Shown: positions 10,201 through 23,700 of the stretch, piece by piece
Position numbering within the stretch: the first letter of the stretch is position 1
Layout: the number at the start of each line of letters is the position of its first letter
Assembly (NCBI GenBank): GCA_036250195.1
Contig: JAVHZZ010000062.1
Span: forward strand, 124,001 to 188,000
DNA from: Mixophyes australis
Taxonomy: Eukaryota > Chordata > Amphibia > Anura > Limnodynastidae
Direction: 5' to 3'
DNA: 64,000 nt
Made by a program: the position numbers and the translations under genes
The notes under the pieces: generated by a model
What the model was told of the DNA's origin: nothing
Seen by the model: the letters and a program-made list of their open reading frames with translations, nothing else
Database searches by the model: none

Positions 10201-12159
10201 TAGTCATTTCTTCATTGCCGTACAAAACAACGCTTTTTTGCATTTCTGTCTCACTTTCTCTTGTAAACAATGATTTACATCAATCCTTTTACATAATTCT
10301 TGTTTCTCATGACATTTCTAACATTGCCCACAATTATCAACTTTCTAAGTCTTTCTGAGCACGAGAAATTGCAAAACATAGTCATTTCTTCATTGCCGTC
10401 CAAAAACAACGCTTTTTTGCATTCCTGTCTCACTTTCTCTTAGAAACAATGATTTACATCAATCCTTTTACATAATTCTTGTTTCTCATGACATTTCTAA
10501 CATTGCCCACAATTATCAACTTTCTAAGTCTTTCTGAGCACGAGAAATCGCGAAATATAGTCATTTCTTCATTGCCGTCCAAAAACAACGCTTTTTTGCA
10601 TTTCTGTCTCACTTTCTCTTGTAAACAATGATTTACATCAATCCTTTTACATAATTCTTGTTTCTCATGACATTTCTAACATTGCCCACAATTATCAACT
10701 TTCTAAGTCTTTCTGAGCAGGAGAAATCGCAAAACATAGTCATTTCTTCATTGCCGTCCAAAAACAACGCTTTTTTGCATTCCTGTCTCACTTTCTCTTA
10801 GAAACAATGATTTACATCAATCCTTTTACATAATTCTTGTTTCTCATGACATTTCTAACATTGCCCACAATTATCAACTTTCTAAGTCTTTCTGAGCAGG
10901 AGAAATCGCAAAACATAGTCATTTCTTCATTGCCGTCCAAAAACAACGCTTTTTTGCATTCCTGTCTCACTTTCTCTTAGAAACAATGATTTACATCAAT
11001 CCTTTTACATAATTCTTGTTTCTCATGACATTTCTAACATTGCCCACAATTATCAACTTTCTAAGTCTTTCTGAGCAGGAGAAATCGCAAAACATAGTCA
11101 TTTCTTCATTGCCGTCCAAAAACAACGCTTTTTTGCATTCCTGTCTCACTTTCTCTTAGAAACAATGATTTACATCAATCCTTTTACATAATTCTTGTTT
11201 CTCATGACATTTCTAACATTGTTCACAATTATCAACTTTCTAAGTCTTTCTGAGCAGGAGAAATTGCAAAACATAGTCATTTCTTCATTGCCGTCCAAAA
11301 ACAACGCTTTTTTGCATTCCTGTCTCACTTTCTCTTGTAAACAATGATTTACATCAATCCTTTTACATAATTCTTGTTTCTCATGACATTTCTAACATTG
11401 CCCACAATTATCAACTTTCTAAGTCTTTCTGAGCACGAGAAATCGCGAAATATAGTCATTTCTTCATTGCCGTCCAAAAACAACGCTTTTTTTGCATTTC
11501 TGTCTCACTTTCTCTTGTAAACAATGATTTACATCAATCCTTTTACATAATTCTTGTTTCTCATGACATTTCTAACATTGCCCACAATTATCAACTTTCT
11601 AAGTCTTTCTGAGCAGGAGAAATCGCAAAAGATAGTCATTTCTTCATTGCCGTCCAAAAACAACGCTTTTTTGCATTCCTGTCTCACTTTCTCTTAGAAA
11701 CAATGATTTACATCAATCCTTTTACATAATTCTTGTTTCTCATGACATTTCTAACATTGCCCACAATTATCAACTTTCTAAGTCTTTCTGAGCAGGAGAA
11801 ATCGCAAAACATAGTCATTTCTTCATTGCCGTCCAAAAACAACGCTTTTTTGCATTCCTGTCTCACTTTCTCTTAGAAACAATGATTTACATCAATCCTT
11901 TTACATAATTCTTGTTTCTCATGACATTTCTAACATTGCCCACAATTATCAACTTTCTAAGTCTTTCTGAGCAGGAGAAATTGCAAAACATAGTCATTTC
12001 TTCATTGCCGTACAAAACAACGCTTTTTTGCATTTCTGTCTCACTTTCTCTTGTAAACAATGATTTACATCAATCCTTTTACATAATTCTTGTTTCTCAT
12101 GACATTTCTAACATTGCCCACAATTATCAACTTTCTAAGTCTTTCTGAGCACGAGAAAT
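9012..12159. repeat. 3.15-kb segmental duplication, copy B (partner 4000-7147)
   Basis: This is the second copy of the 28-monomer-offset duplication. It is flanked on the left by Q (8947) instead of S, and on the right it continues through an ordinary O tail into P (12169). Copy A instead goes straight from a hybrid O into Q. Confidence 0.85.
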
Positions 12160-13958
12160 TGCAAAACATAGTCATTTCTTCATTGCCGTCCAAAAACAAC
12201 GCTTTTTTGCATTCCTGTCTCACTTTCTCTTAGAAACAATGATTTACATCAATCCTTTTACATAATTCTTGTTTCTCATGACATTTCTAACATTGCCCAC
12301 AATTATCAACTTTCTAAGACTTTCTGAGCACGAGAAATCGCGAAATATAGTCATTTCTTCATTGCCGTCCAAAAACAACGCTTTTTTGCATTTCTGTCTC
12401 ACTTTCTCTTGTAAACAATGATTTACATCAATCCTTTTACATAATTCTTGTTTCTCATGACATTTCTAACATTGCCCACAATTATCAACTTTCTAAGTCT
12501 TTCTGAGCAGGAGAAATCGCAAAACATAGTCATTTCTTCATTGCCGTCCAAAAACAACGCTTTTTTGCATTCCTGTCTCACTTTCTCTTAGAAACAATGA
12601 TTTACATCAATCCTTTTACATAATTCTTGTTTCTCATGACATTTCTAACATTGCCCACAATTATCAACTTTCTAAGTCTTTCTGAGCAGGAGAAATCGCA
12701 AAACATAGTCATTTCTTCATTGCCGTCCAAAAACAACGCTTTTTTGCATTCCTGTCTCACTTTCTCTTAGAAACAATGATTTACATCAATCCTTTTACAT
12801 AATTCTTGTTTCTCATGACATTTCTAACATTGCCCACAATTATCAACTTTCTAAGTCTTTCTGAGCAGGAGAAATCGCAAAACATAGTCATTTCTTCATT
12901 GCCGTCCAAAAACAACGCTTTTTTGCATTCCTGTCTCACTTTCTCTTAGAAACAATGATTTACATCAATCCTTTTACATAATTCTTGTTTCTCATGACAT
13001 TTCTAACATTGCCCACAATTATCAACTTTCTAAGTCTTTCTGAGCAGGAGAAATCGCAAAACATAGTCATTTCTTCGTTGCCGTCCAAAAACAACGCTTT
13101 TTTGCATTCCTGTCTCACTTTCTCTTAGAAACAATGATTTACATCAATCCTTTTACATAATTCTTGTTTCTCATGACATTTCTAACATTGCCCACAATTA
13201 TCAACTTTCTAAGTCTTTCTGAGCAGGAGAAATCGCAAAACATAGTCATTTCTTCATTGCCGTACAAAAACAACGCTTTTTTGCATTCCTGTCTCACTTT
13301 CTCTTAGAAACAATGATTTACATCAATCCTTTTACATAATTTTTGTTTCTCATGACATTTCTAACATTGCCCACAATTATCAACTTTCTAAGTCTTTCTG
13401 AGCAGGAGAAATCGCAAAACATAGTCATTTCTTCGTTGCCGTCCAAAAACAACGCTTTTTTGCATTCCTGTCTCACTTTCTCTTAGAAACAATGATTTAC
13501 ATCAATCCTTTTACATAATTCTTGTTTCTCATGACATTTCTAACATTGCCCACAATTATCAACTTTCTAAGTCTTTCTGAGCAGGAGAAATCGCAAAACA
13601 TAGTCATTTCTTCATTGCCGTCCAAAAACAACGCTTTTTTGCATTCCTGTCTCACTTTCTCTTAGAAACAATGATTTACATCAATCCTTTTACATAATTC
13701 TTGTTTCTCATGACATTTCTAACATTGCCCACAATTATCAACTTTCTAAGTCTTTCTGAGCAGGAGAAATCGCAAAACATAGTCATTTCTTCATTGCCGT
13801 CCAAAAACAACGCTTTTTTGCATTCCTGTCTCACTTTCTCTTAGAAACAATGATTTACATCAATCCTTTTACATAATTCTTGTTTCTCATGACATTTCTA
13901 ACATTGCCCACAATTATCAACTTTCTAAGTCTTTCTGAGCAGGAGAAATTGCAAAACA
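11991..13958. repeat. 11-monomer segment O P Q G G G R S R G N (copy 2)
   Basis: Partner of 717-2682. It carries a private T to A at 12319 and C100T in S. Confidence 0.85.
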
Positions 13959-15747
13959 TAGTCATTTCTTCATTGCCGTACAAAACAACGCTTTTTTGCA
14001 TTTCTGTCTCACTTTCTCTTGTAAACAATGATTTACATCAATCCTTTTACATAATTCTTGTTTCTCATGACATTTCTAACATTGCCCACAATTATCAACT
14101 TTCTAAGTCTTTCTGAGCACGAGAAATTGCAAAACATAGTCATTTCTTCATTGCCGTCCAAAAACAACGCTTTTTTGCATTCCTTTCTCACTTTCTCTTA
14201 GAAACAATGATTTACATCAATCCTTTTACATAATTCTTGTTTCTCATGACATTTCTAACATTGCCCACAATTATCAACTTTCTAAGTCTTTCTGAGCACG
14301 AGAAATCGCGAAATATAGTCATTTCTTCATTGCCGTCCAAAAACAACGCTTTTTTGCATTTCTGTCTCACTTTCTCTTGTAAACAATGATTTACATCAAT
14401 CCTTTTACATAATTCTTGTTTCTCATGACATTTCTAACATTGCCCACAATTATCAACTTTCTAAGTCTTTCTGAGCAGGAGAAATCGCAAAACATAGTCA
14501 TTTCTTCATTGCCGTCCAAAAACAACGCTTTTTTGCATTCCTGTCTCACTTTCTCTTAGAAACAATGATTTACATCAATCCTTTTACATAATTCTTGTTT
14601 CTCATGACATTTCTAACATTGCCCGCAATTATCAACTTTCTAAGTCTTTCTGAGCAGGAGAAATTGCAAAACATAGTCATTTCTTCATTGCCGTCCAAAA
14701 ACAACGTTTTTTTGCATTCCTGTCTCACTTTCTCTTGTAAACAATGATTTACATCAATCCTTTTACATAATTCTTGTTTCTCATGACATTTCTAACATTG
14801 CCCACAATTATCAACTTTCTAAGTCTTTCTGAGCAGGAGAAATCGCAAAACATAGTCATTTCTTCGTTGCCGTCCAAAAACAACGCTTTTTTGCATTCCT
14901 GTCTCACTTTCTCTTAGAAACAATGATTTACATCAATCCTTTTACATAATTCTTGTTTCTCATGACATTTCTAACATTGCCCACAATTATCAACTTTCTA
15001 AGTCTTTCTGAGCAGGAGAAATCGCAAAACATAGTCATTTCTTTATTGCCGTACAAAAACAACGCTTTTTTGCATTCCTGTCTCACTTTCTCTTAGAAAC
15101 AATGATTTACATCAATCCTTTTACATAATTCTTGTTTCTCATGACATTTCTAACATTGCCCACAATTATCAACTTTCTAAGTCTTTCTGAGCAGGAGAAA
15201 TCGCAAAACATAGTCATTTCTTCGTTGCCGTCCAAAAACAACGCTTTTTTGCATTCCTGTCTCACTTTCTCTTAGAAACAATGATTTACATCAATCCTTT
15301 TACATAATTCTTGTTTCTCATGACATTTCTAACATTGCCCACAATTATCAACTTTCTAAGTCTTTCTGAGCAGGAGAAATCGCAAAACATAGTCATTTCT
15401 TCATTGCCGTCCAAAAACAACGCTTTTTTGCATTCCTGTCTCACTTTCTCTTAGAAACAATGATTTACATCAATCCTTTTACATAATTCTTGTTTCTCAT
15501 GACATTTCTAACATTGCCCACAATTATCAACTTTCTAAGTCTTTCTGAGCAGGAGAAATCGCAAAACATAGTCATTTCTTCATTGCCGTCCAAAAACAAC
15601 GCTTTTTTGCATTCCTGTCTCACTTTCTCTTAGAAACAATGATTTACATCAATCCTTTTACATAATTCTTGTTTCTCATGACATTTCTAACATTGCCCAC
15701 AATTATCAACTTTCTAAGTCTTTCTGAGCAGGAGAAATTGCAAAACA
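13959..15747. repeat. 10-monomer segment O P Q N V R S R G N
   Basis: It resembles the preceding 11-mer, but N V replaces three G monomers. V has the rare C34T, as in the V R S string at 3577-4113. Private changes are at 14625 (A to G) and 15044 (C to T), and P has G49T. Confidence 0.82.
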
Positions 15748-18700
15748 TAGTCATTTCTTCATTGCCGTACAAAACAACGCTTTTTTGCATTTCTGTCTCA
15801 CTTTCTCTTGTAAACAATGATTTACATCAATCCTTTTACATAATTCTTGTTTCTCATGACATTTCTAACATTGCCCACAATTATCAACTTTCTAAGTCTT
15901 TCTGAGCACGAGAAATTGCAAAACATAGTCATTTCTTCATTGCCGTCCAAAAACAACGCTTTTTTGCATTCCTGTCTCACTTTCTCTTAGAAACAATGAT
16001 TTACATCAATCCTTTTACATAATTCTTGTTTCTCATGACATTTCTAACATTGCCCACAATTATCAACTTTCTAAGTCTTTCTGAGCACGAGAAATCGCGA
16101 AATATAGTCATTTCTTCATTGCCGTCCAAAAACAACGCTTTTTTGCATTTCTGTCTCACTTTCTCTTGTAAACAATGATTTACATCAATCCTTTTACATA
16201 ATTCTTGTTTCTCATGACATTTCTAACATTGCCCACAATTATCAACTTTCTAAGTCTTTCTGAGCAGGAGAAATCGCAAAACATAGTCATTTCTTCATTG
16301 CCGTCCAAAAACAACGCTTTTTTGCATTCCTGTCTCACTTTCTCTTAGAAACAATGATTTACATCAATCCTTTTACATAATTCTTGTTTCTCATGACATT
16401 TCTAACATTGCCCACAATTATCAACTTTCTAAGTCTTTCTGTGCAGGAGAAATCGCAAAACATAGTCATTTCTTCATTGCCGTCCAAAAACAACGCTTTT
16501 TTGCATTCCTTTCTCACTTTCTCTTAGAAACAATGATATACATCAATCCTTTTACATAATTCTTGTTTCTCATGACATTTCTAACATTGCCCACAATTAT
16601 CAACTTTCTAAGTCTTTCTGAGCAGGAGAAATTGCAAAACATAGTCATTTCTTCATTGCCGTCCAAAAACAACGCTTTTTTGCATTCCTGTCTCACTTTC
16701 TCTTGTAAACAATGATTTACATCAATCCTTTTACATAATTCTTGTTTCTCATGACATTTCTAACATTGCCCACAATTATCAACTTTCTAAGTCTTTCTGA
16801 GCACGAGAAATTGCAAAACATAGTCATTTCTTCATTGCCGTCCAAAAACAACGCTTTTTTGCATTCCTGTCTCACTTTCTCTTAGAAACAATGATTTACA
16901 TCAATCCTTTTACATAATTCTTGTTTCTCATGACATTTCTAACATTGCCCACAATTATCAACTTTCTAAGTCTTTCTGAGCACGAGAAATCGCGAAATAT
17001 AGTCATTTCTTCATTGCCGTCCAAAAACAACGCTTTTTTGCATTTCTGTCTCACTTTCTCTTGTAAACAATGATTTACATCAATCCTTTTACATAATTCT
17101 TGTTTCTCATGACATTTCTAACATTGCCCACAATTATCAACTTTCTAAGTCTTTCTGAGCAGGAGAAATCGCAAAACATAGTCATTTCTTCATTGCCGTC
17201 CAAAAACAACGCTTTTTTGCATTCCTGTCTCACTTTCTCTTAGAAACAATGATTTACATCAATCCTTTTACATAATTCTTGTTTCTCATGACATTTCTAA
17301 CATTGCCCACAATTATCAACTTTCTAAGTCTTTCTGTGCAGGAGAAATCGCAAAACATAGTCATTTCTTCATTGCCGTCCAAAAACAACGCTTTTTTGCA
17401 TTCCTTTCTCACTTTCTCTTAGAAACAATGATTTACATCAATCCTTTTACATAATTCTTGTTTCTCATGACATTTCTAACATTGCCCACAATTATCAACT
17501 TTCTAAGTCTTTCTGAGCAGGAGAAATTGCAAAACATAGTCATTTCTTCATTGCCGTCCAAAAACAACGCTTTTTTGCATTCCTGTCTCACTTTCTCTTG
17601 TAAACAATGATTTACATCAATCCTTTTACATAATTCTTGTTTCTCATGACATTTCTAACATTGCCCACAATTATCAACTTTCTAAGTCTTTCTGAGCACG
17701 AGAAATCGCGAAATATAGTCATTTCTTCATTGCCGTCCAAAAACAACGCTTTTTTTGCATTTCTGTCTCACTTTCTCTTGTAAACAATGATTTACATCAA
17801 TCCTTTTACATAATTCTTGTTTCTCATGACATTTCTAACATTGCCCACAATTATCAACTTTCTAAGTCTTTCTGAGCAGGAGAAATCGCAAAAGATAGTC
17901 ATTTCTTCATTGCCGTCCAAAAACAACGCTTTTTTGCATTCCTGTCTCACTTTCTCTTAGAAACAATGATTTACATCAATCCTTTTACATAATTCTTGTT
18001 TCTCATGACATTTCTAACATTGCCCACAATTATCAACTTTCTAAGTCTTTCTGAGCAGGAGAAATCGCAAAACATAGTCATTTCTTCATTGCCGTCCAAA
18101 AACAACGCTTTTTTGCATTCCTGTCTCACTTTCTCTTAGAAACAATGATTTACATCAATCCTTTTACATAATTCTTGTTTCTCATGACATTTCTAACATT
18201 GCCCACAATTATCAACTTTCTAAGTCTTTCTGAGCAGGAGAAATCGCAAAACATAGTCATTTCTTCATTGCCGTCCAAAAACAACGCTTTTTTGCATTCC
18301 TGTCTCACTTTCTCTTAGAAACAATGATTTACATCAATCCTTTTACATAATTCTTGTTTCTCATGACATTTCTAACATTGCCCACAATTATCAACTTTCT
18401 AAGTCTTTCTGAGCAGGAGAAATCGCAAAACATAGTCATTTCTTCATTGCCGTCCAAAAACAACGCTTTTTTGCATTCCTGTCTCACTTTCTCTTAGAAA
18501 CAATGATTTACATCAATCCTTTTACATAATTCTTGTTTCTCATGACATTTCTAACATTGCCCACAATTATCAACTTTCTAAGTCTTTCTGAGCAGGAGAA
18601 ATCGCAAAACATAGTCATTTCTTCATTGCCGTCCAAAAACAACGCTTTTTTGCATTCCTGTCTCACTTTCTCTTAGAAACAATGATTTACATCAATCCTT

Positions 18701-19328
18701 TTACATAATTCTTGTTTCTCATGACATTTCTAACATTGCCCACAATTATCAACTTTCTAAGTCTTTCTGAGCAGGAGAAATCGCAAAACATAGTCATTTC
18801 TTCGTTGCCGTCCAAAAACAACGCTTTTTTGCATTCCTGTCTCACTTTCTCTTAGAAACAATGATTTACATCAATCCTTTTACATAATTCTTGTTTCTCA
18901 TGACATTTCTAACATTGCCCACAATTATCAACTTTCTAAGTCTTTCTGAGCAGTGAGAAATCGCAAAACATAGTCATTTCTTCATTGCCGTCCAAAAACA
19001 ACGCTTTTTTGCATTCCTGTCTCACTTTCTCTTAGAAACAATGATTTATATCAATCCTTTTACATAATTCTTGTTTCTCATGACATTTCTAACATTGCCC
19101 ACAATTATCAACTTTCTAAGTCTTTCTGAGCAGGAGAAATCGCAAAACATAGTCATTTCTTCATTGCCGTCCAAAAACAACGCTTTTTTGCATTCCTGTC
19201 TCACTTTCTCTTAGAAACAATGATTTACATCAATCCTTTTACATAATTCTTGTTTCTCATGACATTTCTAACATTGCCCACAATTATCAACTTTCTAAGT
19301 CTTTCTGAGCAGGAGAAATTGCAAAACA
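15748..19328. repeat. 20-monomer segment with internal P Q T U V doubling
   Basis: The order is O P Q T U V'' P Q T U V' W G G G G G R G N. The five-unit string P Q T U V occurs twice in succession at 15926-16820 and 16821-17715, an 895-bp tandem duplication. The copies differ in the V tail and by a private T to A at 16538. The R at 18791 is the R/S hybrid. A private C to T lies at 19049. Confidence 0.85.
18791..18970. repeat. 180-bp monomer with T inserted in tail (gcagtgag)
   Basis: A T is inserted after position 163. The same insertion occurs at 25415, 29532, 45107 and 60860, always in class S. Here alone it sits on an R body (A14G, no C22A). The best reading is an R/S hybrid left by a one-monomer deletion. 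All five are followed by G then N or N', then O. Confidence 0.88.
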
Positions 19329-20760
19329 TAGTCATTTCTTCATTGCCGTACAAAACAACGCTTTTTTGCATTTCTGTCTCACTTTCTCTTGTAAACAATG
19401 ATTTACATCAATCCTTTTACATAATTCTTGTTTCTCATGACATTTCTAACATTGCCCACAATTATCAACTTTCTAAGTCTTTCTGAGCACGAGAAATTGC
19501 AAAACATAGTCATTTCTTCATTGCCGTCCAAAAACAACGCTTTTTTGCATTCCTGTCTCACTTTCTCTTAGAAACAATGATTTACATCAATCCTTTTACA
19601 TAATTCTTGTTTCTCATGACATTTCTAACATTGCCCACAATTATCAACTTTCTAAGTCTTTCTGAGCACGAGAAATCGCGAAATATAGTCATTTCTTCAT
19701 TGCCGTCCAAAAACAACGCTTTTTTGCATTTCTGTCTCACTTTCTCTTGTAAACAATGATTTACATCAATCCTTTTACATAATTCTTGTTTCTCATGACA
19801 TTTCTAACATTGCCCACAATTATCAACTTTCTAAGTCTTTCTGTGCAGGAGAAATCGCAAAACATAGTCATTTCTTCATTGCCGTCCAAAAACAACGCTT
19901 TTTTGCATTCCTTTCTCACTTTCTCTTAGAAACAATGATTTACATCAATCCTTTTACATAATTCTTGTTTCTCATGACATTTCTAACATTGCCCACAATT
20001 ATCAACTTTCTAAGTCTTTCTGAGCAGGAGAAATTGCAAAACATAGTCATTTCTTCATTGCCGTCCAAAAACAACGCTTTTTTGCATTCCTGTCTCACTT
20101 TCTCTTGTAAACAATGATTTACATCAATCCTTTTACATAATTCTTGTTTCTCATGACATTTCTAACATTGCCCACAATTATCAACTTTCTAAGTCTTTCT
20201 GAGCACGAGAAATCGCGAAATATAGTCATTTCTTCATTGCCGTCCAAAAACAACGCTTTTTTTGCATTTCTGTCTCACTTTCTCTTGTAAACAATGATTT
20301 ACATCAATCCTTTTACATAATTCTTGTTTCTCATGACATTTCTAACATTGCCCACAATTATCAACTTTCTAAGTCTTTCTGAGCAGGAGAAATCGCAAAA
20401 GATAGTCATTTCTTCATTGCCGTCCAAAAACAACGCTTTTTTGCATTCCTGTCTCACTTTCTCTTAGAAACAATGATTTACATCAATCCTTTTACATAAT
20501 TCTTGTTTCTCATGACATTTCTAACATTGCCCACAATTATCAACTTTCTAAGTCTTTCTGAGCAGGAGAAATCGCAAAACATAGTCATTTCTTCATTGCC
20601 GTCCAAAAACAACGCTTTTTTGCATTCCTGTCTCACTTTCTCTTAGAAACAATGATTTACATCAATCCTTTTACATAATTCTTGTTTCTCATGACATTTC
20701 TAACATTGCCCACAATTATCAACTTTCTAAGTCTTTCTGAGCAGGAGAAATTGCAAAACA
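19329..20760. repeat. 8-monomer segment O P Q/T U V' W G N
   Basis: The Q at 19686 ends in a T tail (gtgcagg) and is followed by U, so Q and T have fused with loss of one monomer relative to O P Q T U V' W. Confidence 0.83.
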
Positions 20761-23700
20761 TAGTCATTTCTTCATTGCCGTACAAAACAACGCTTTTTTG
20801 CATTTCTGTCTCACTTTCTCTTGTAAACAATGATTTACATCAATCCTTTTACATAATTCTTGTTTCTCATGACATTTCTAACATTGCCCACAATTATCAA
20901 CTTTCTAAGTCTTTCTGAGCAGGAGAAATTGCAAAACATAGTCATTTCTTCATTGCCGCCCAAAAACAACGCTTTTTTGCATTCCTGTCTCACTTTCTCT
21001 TGTAAACAATGATTTACATCAATCCTTTTACATAATTCTTGTTTCTCATGACATTTCTAACATTGCCCACAATTATCAACTTTCTAAGTCTTTCTGAGCA
21101 CGAGAAATTGCAAAACATAGTCATTTCTTCATTGCCGTCCAAAAACAACGCTTTTTTGCATTCCTGTCTCACTTTCTCTTAGAAACAATGATTTACATCA
21201 ATCCTTTTACATAATTCTTGTTTCTCATGACATTTCTAACATTGCCCACAATTATCAACTTTCTAAGTCTTTCTGAGCACGAGAAATCGCGAAATATAGT
21301 CATTTCTTCATTGCCGTCCAAAAACAACGCTTTTTTGCATTTCTGTCTCACTTTCTCTTGTAAACAATGATTTACATCAATCCTTTTACATAATTCTTGT
21401 TTCTCATGACATTTCTAACATTGCCCACAATTATCAACTTTCTAAGTCTTTCTGAGCAGGAGAAATCGCAAAACATAGTCATTTCTTCATTGCCGTCCAA
21501 AAACAACGCTTTTTTGCATTCCTGTCTCACTTTCTCTTAGAAACAATGATTTACATCAATCCTTTTACATAATTCTTGTTTCTCATGACATTTCTAACAT
21601 TGCCCACAATTATCAACTTTCTAAGTCTTTCTGTGCAGGAGAAATCGCAAAACATAGTCATTTCTTCATTGCCGTCCAAAAACAACGCTTTTTTGCATTC
21701 CTGTCTCACTTTCTCTTAGAAACAATGATTTACATCAATCCTTTTACATAATTCTTGTTTCTCATGACATTTCTAACATTGCCCACAATTATCAACTTTC
21801 TAAGTCTTTCTGAGCAGGAGAAATCGCAAAACATAGTCATTTCTTCATTGCCGTCCAAAAACAACGCTTTTTTGCATTCCTGTCTCACTTTCTCTTAGAA
21901 ACAATGATTTACATCAATCCTTTTACATAATTCTTGTTTCTCATGACATTTCTAACATTGCCCACAATTATCAACTTTCTAAGTCTTTCTGAGCAGGAGA
22001 AATCGCAAAACATAGTCATTTCTTCATTGCCGTCCAAAAACAACGCTTTTTTGCATTCCTGTCTCACTTTCTCTTAGAAACAATGATTTACATCAATCCT
22101 TTTACATAATTCTTGTTTCTCATGACATTTCTAACATTGCCCACAATTATCAACTTTCTAAGTCTTTCTGAGCAGGAGAAATCGCAAAACATAGTCATTT
22201 CTTCATTGCCGTCCAAAAACAACGCTTTTTTGCATTCCTGTCTCACTTTCTCTTAGAAACAATGATTTACATCAATCCTTTTACATAATTCTTGTTTCTC
22301 ATGACATTTCTAACATTGCCCACAATTATCAACTTTCTAAGTCTTTCTGAGCAGGAGAAATCGCAAAACATAGTCATTTCTTCGTTGCCGTCCAAAAACA
22401 ACGCTTTTTTGCATTCCTGTCTCACTTTCTCTTAGAAACAATGATTTACATCAATCCTTTTACATAATTCTTGTTTCTCATGACATTTCTAACATTGCCC
22501 ACAATTATCAACTTTCTAAGTCTTTCTGAGCAGGAGAAATCGCAAAACATAGTCATTTCTTCATTGCCGTACAAAAACAACGCTTTTTTGCATTCCTGTC
22601 TCACTTTCTCTTAGAAACAATGATTTACATCAATCCTTTTACATAATTTTTGTTTCTCATGACATTTCTAACATTGCCCACAATTATCAACTTTCTAAGT
22701 CTTTCTGAGCAGGAGAAATCGCAAAACATAGTCATTTCTTCGTTGCCGTCCAAAAACAACGCTTTTTTGCATTCCTGTCTCACTTTCTCTTAGAAACAAT
22801 GATTTACATCAATCCTTTTACATAATTCTTGTTTCTCATGACATTTCTAACATTGCCCACAATTATCAACTTTCTAAGTCTTTCTGAGCAGGAGAAATCG
22901 CAAAACATAGTCATTTCTTCATTGCCGTCCAAAAACAACGCTTTTTTGCATTCCTGTCTCACTTTCTCTTAGAAACAATGATTTACATCAATCCTTTTAC
23001 ATAATTCTTGTTTCTCATGACATTTCTAACATTGCCCACAATTATCAACTTTCTAAGTCTTTCTGAGCAGGAGAAATCGCAAAACATAGTCATTTCTTCA
23101 TTGCCGTCCAAAAACAACGCTTTTTTGCATTCCTGTCTCACTTTCTCTTAGAAACAATGATTTACATCAATCCTTTTACATAATTCTTGTTTCTCATGAC
23201 ATTTCTAACATTGCCCACAATTATCAACTTTCTAAGTCTTTCTGAGCACGAGAAATTGCAAAACATAGTCATTTCTTCATTGCCGTCCAAAAACAACGCT
23301 TTTTTGCATTCCTGTCTCACTTTCTCTTAGAAACAATGATTTACATCAATCCTTTTACATAATTCTTGTTTCTCATGACATTTCTAACATTGCCCACAAT
23401 TATCAACTTTCTAAGTCTTTCTGAGCACGAGAAATCGCGAAATATAGTCATTTCTTCATTGCCGTCCAAAAACAACGCTTTTTTGCATTTCTGTCTCACT
23501 TTCTCTTGTAAACAATGATTTACATCAATCCTTTTACATAATTCTTGTTTCTCATGACATTTCTAACATTGCCCACAATTATCAACTTTCTAAGTCTTTC
23601 TGAGCACGAGAAATCGCAAAACATAGTCATTTCTTCATTGCCGTACAAAAACAACGCTTTTTTGCATTCCTGTCTCACTTTCTCTTAGAAACAATGATTT

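Noticed and set aside
16514..16696. 60-codon reading frame on the - strand
   Set aside because: It is the reverse strand of two ordinary monomers and appears only here because a private T to A at 16538 changes a codon. It has no homologue that I recognise and no supporting signals.
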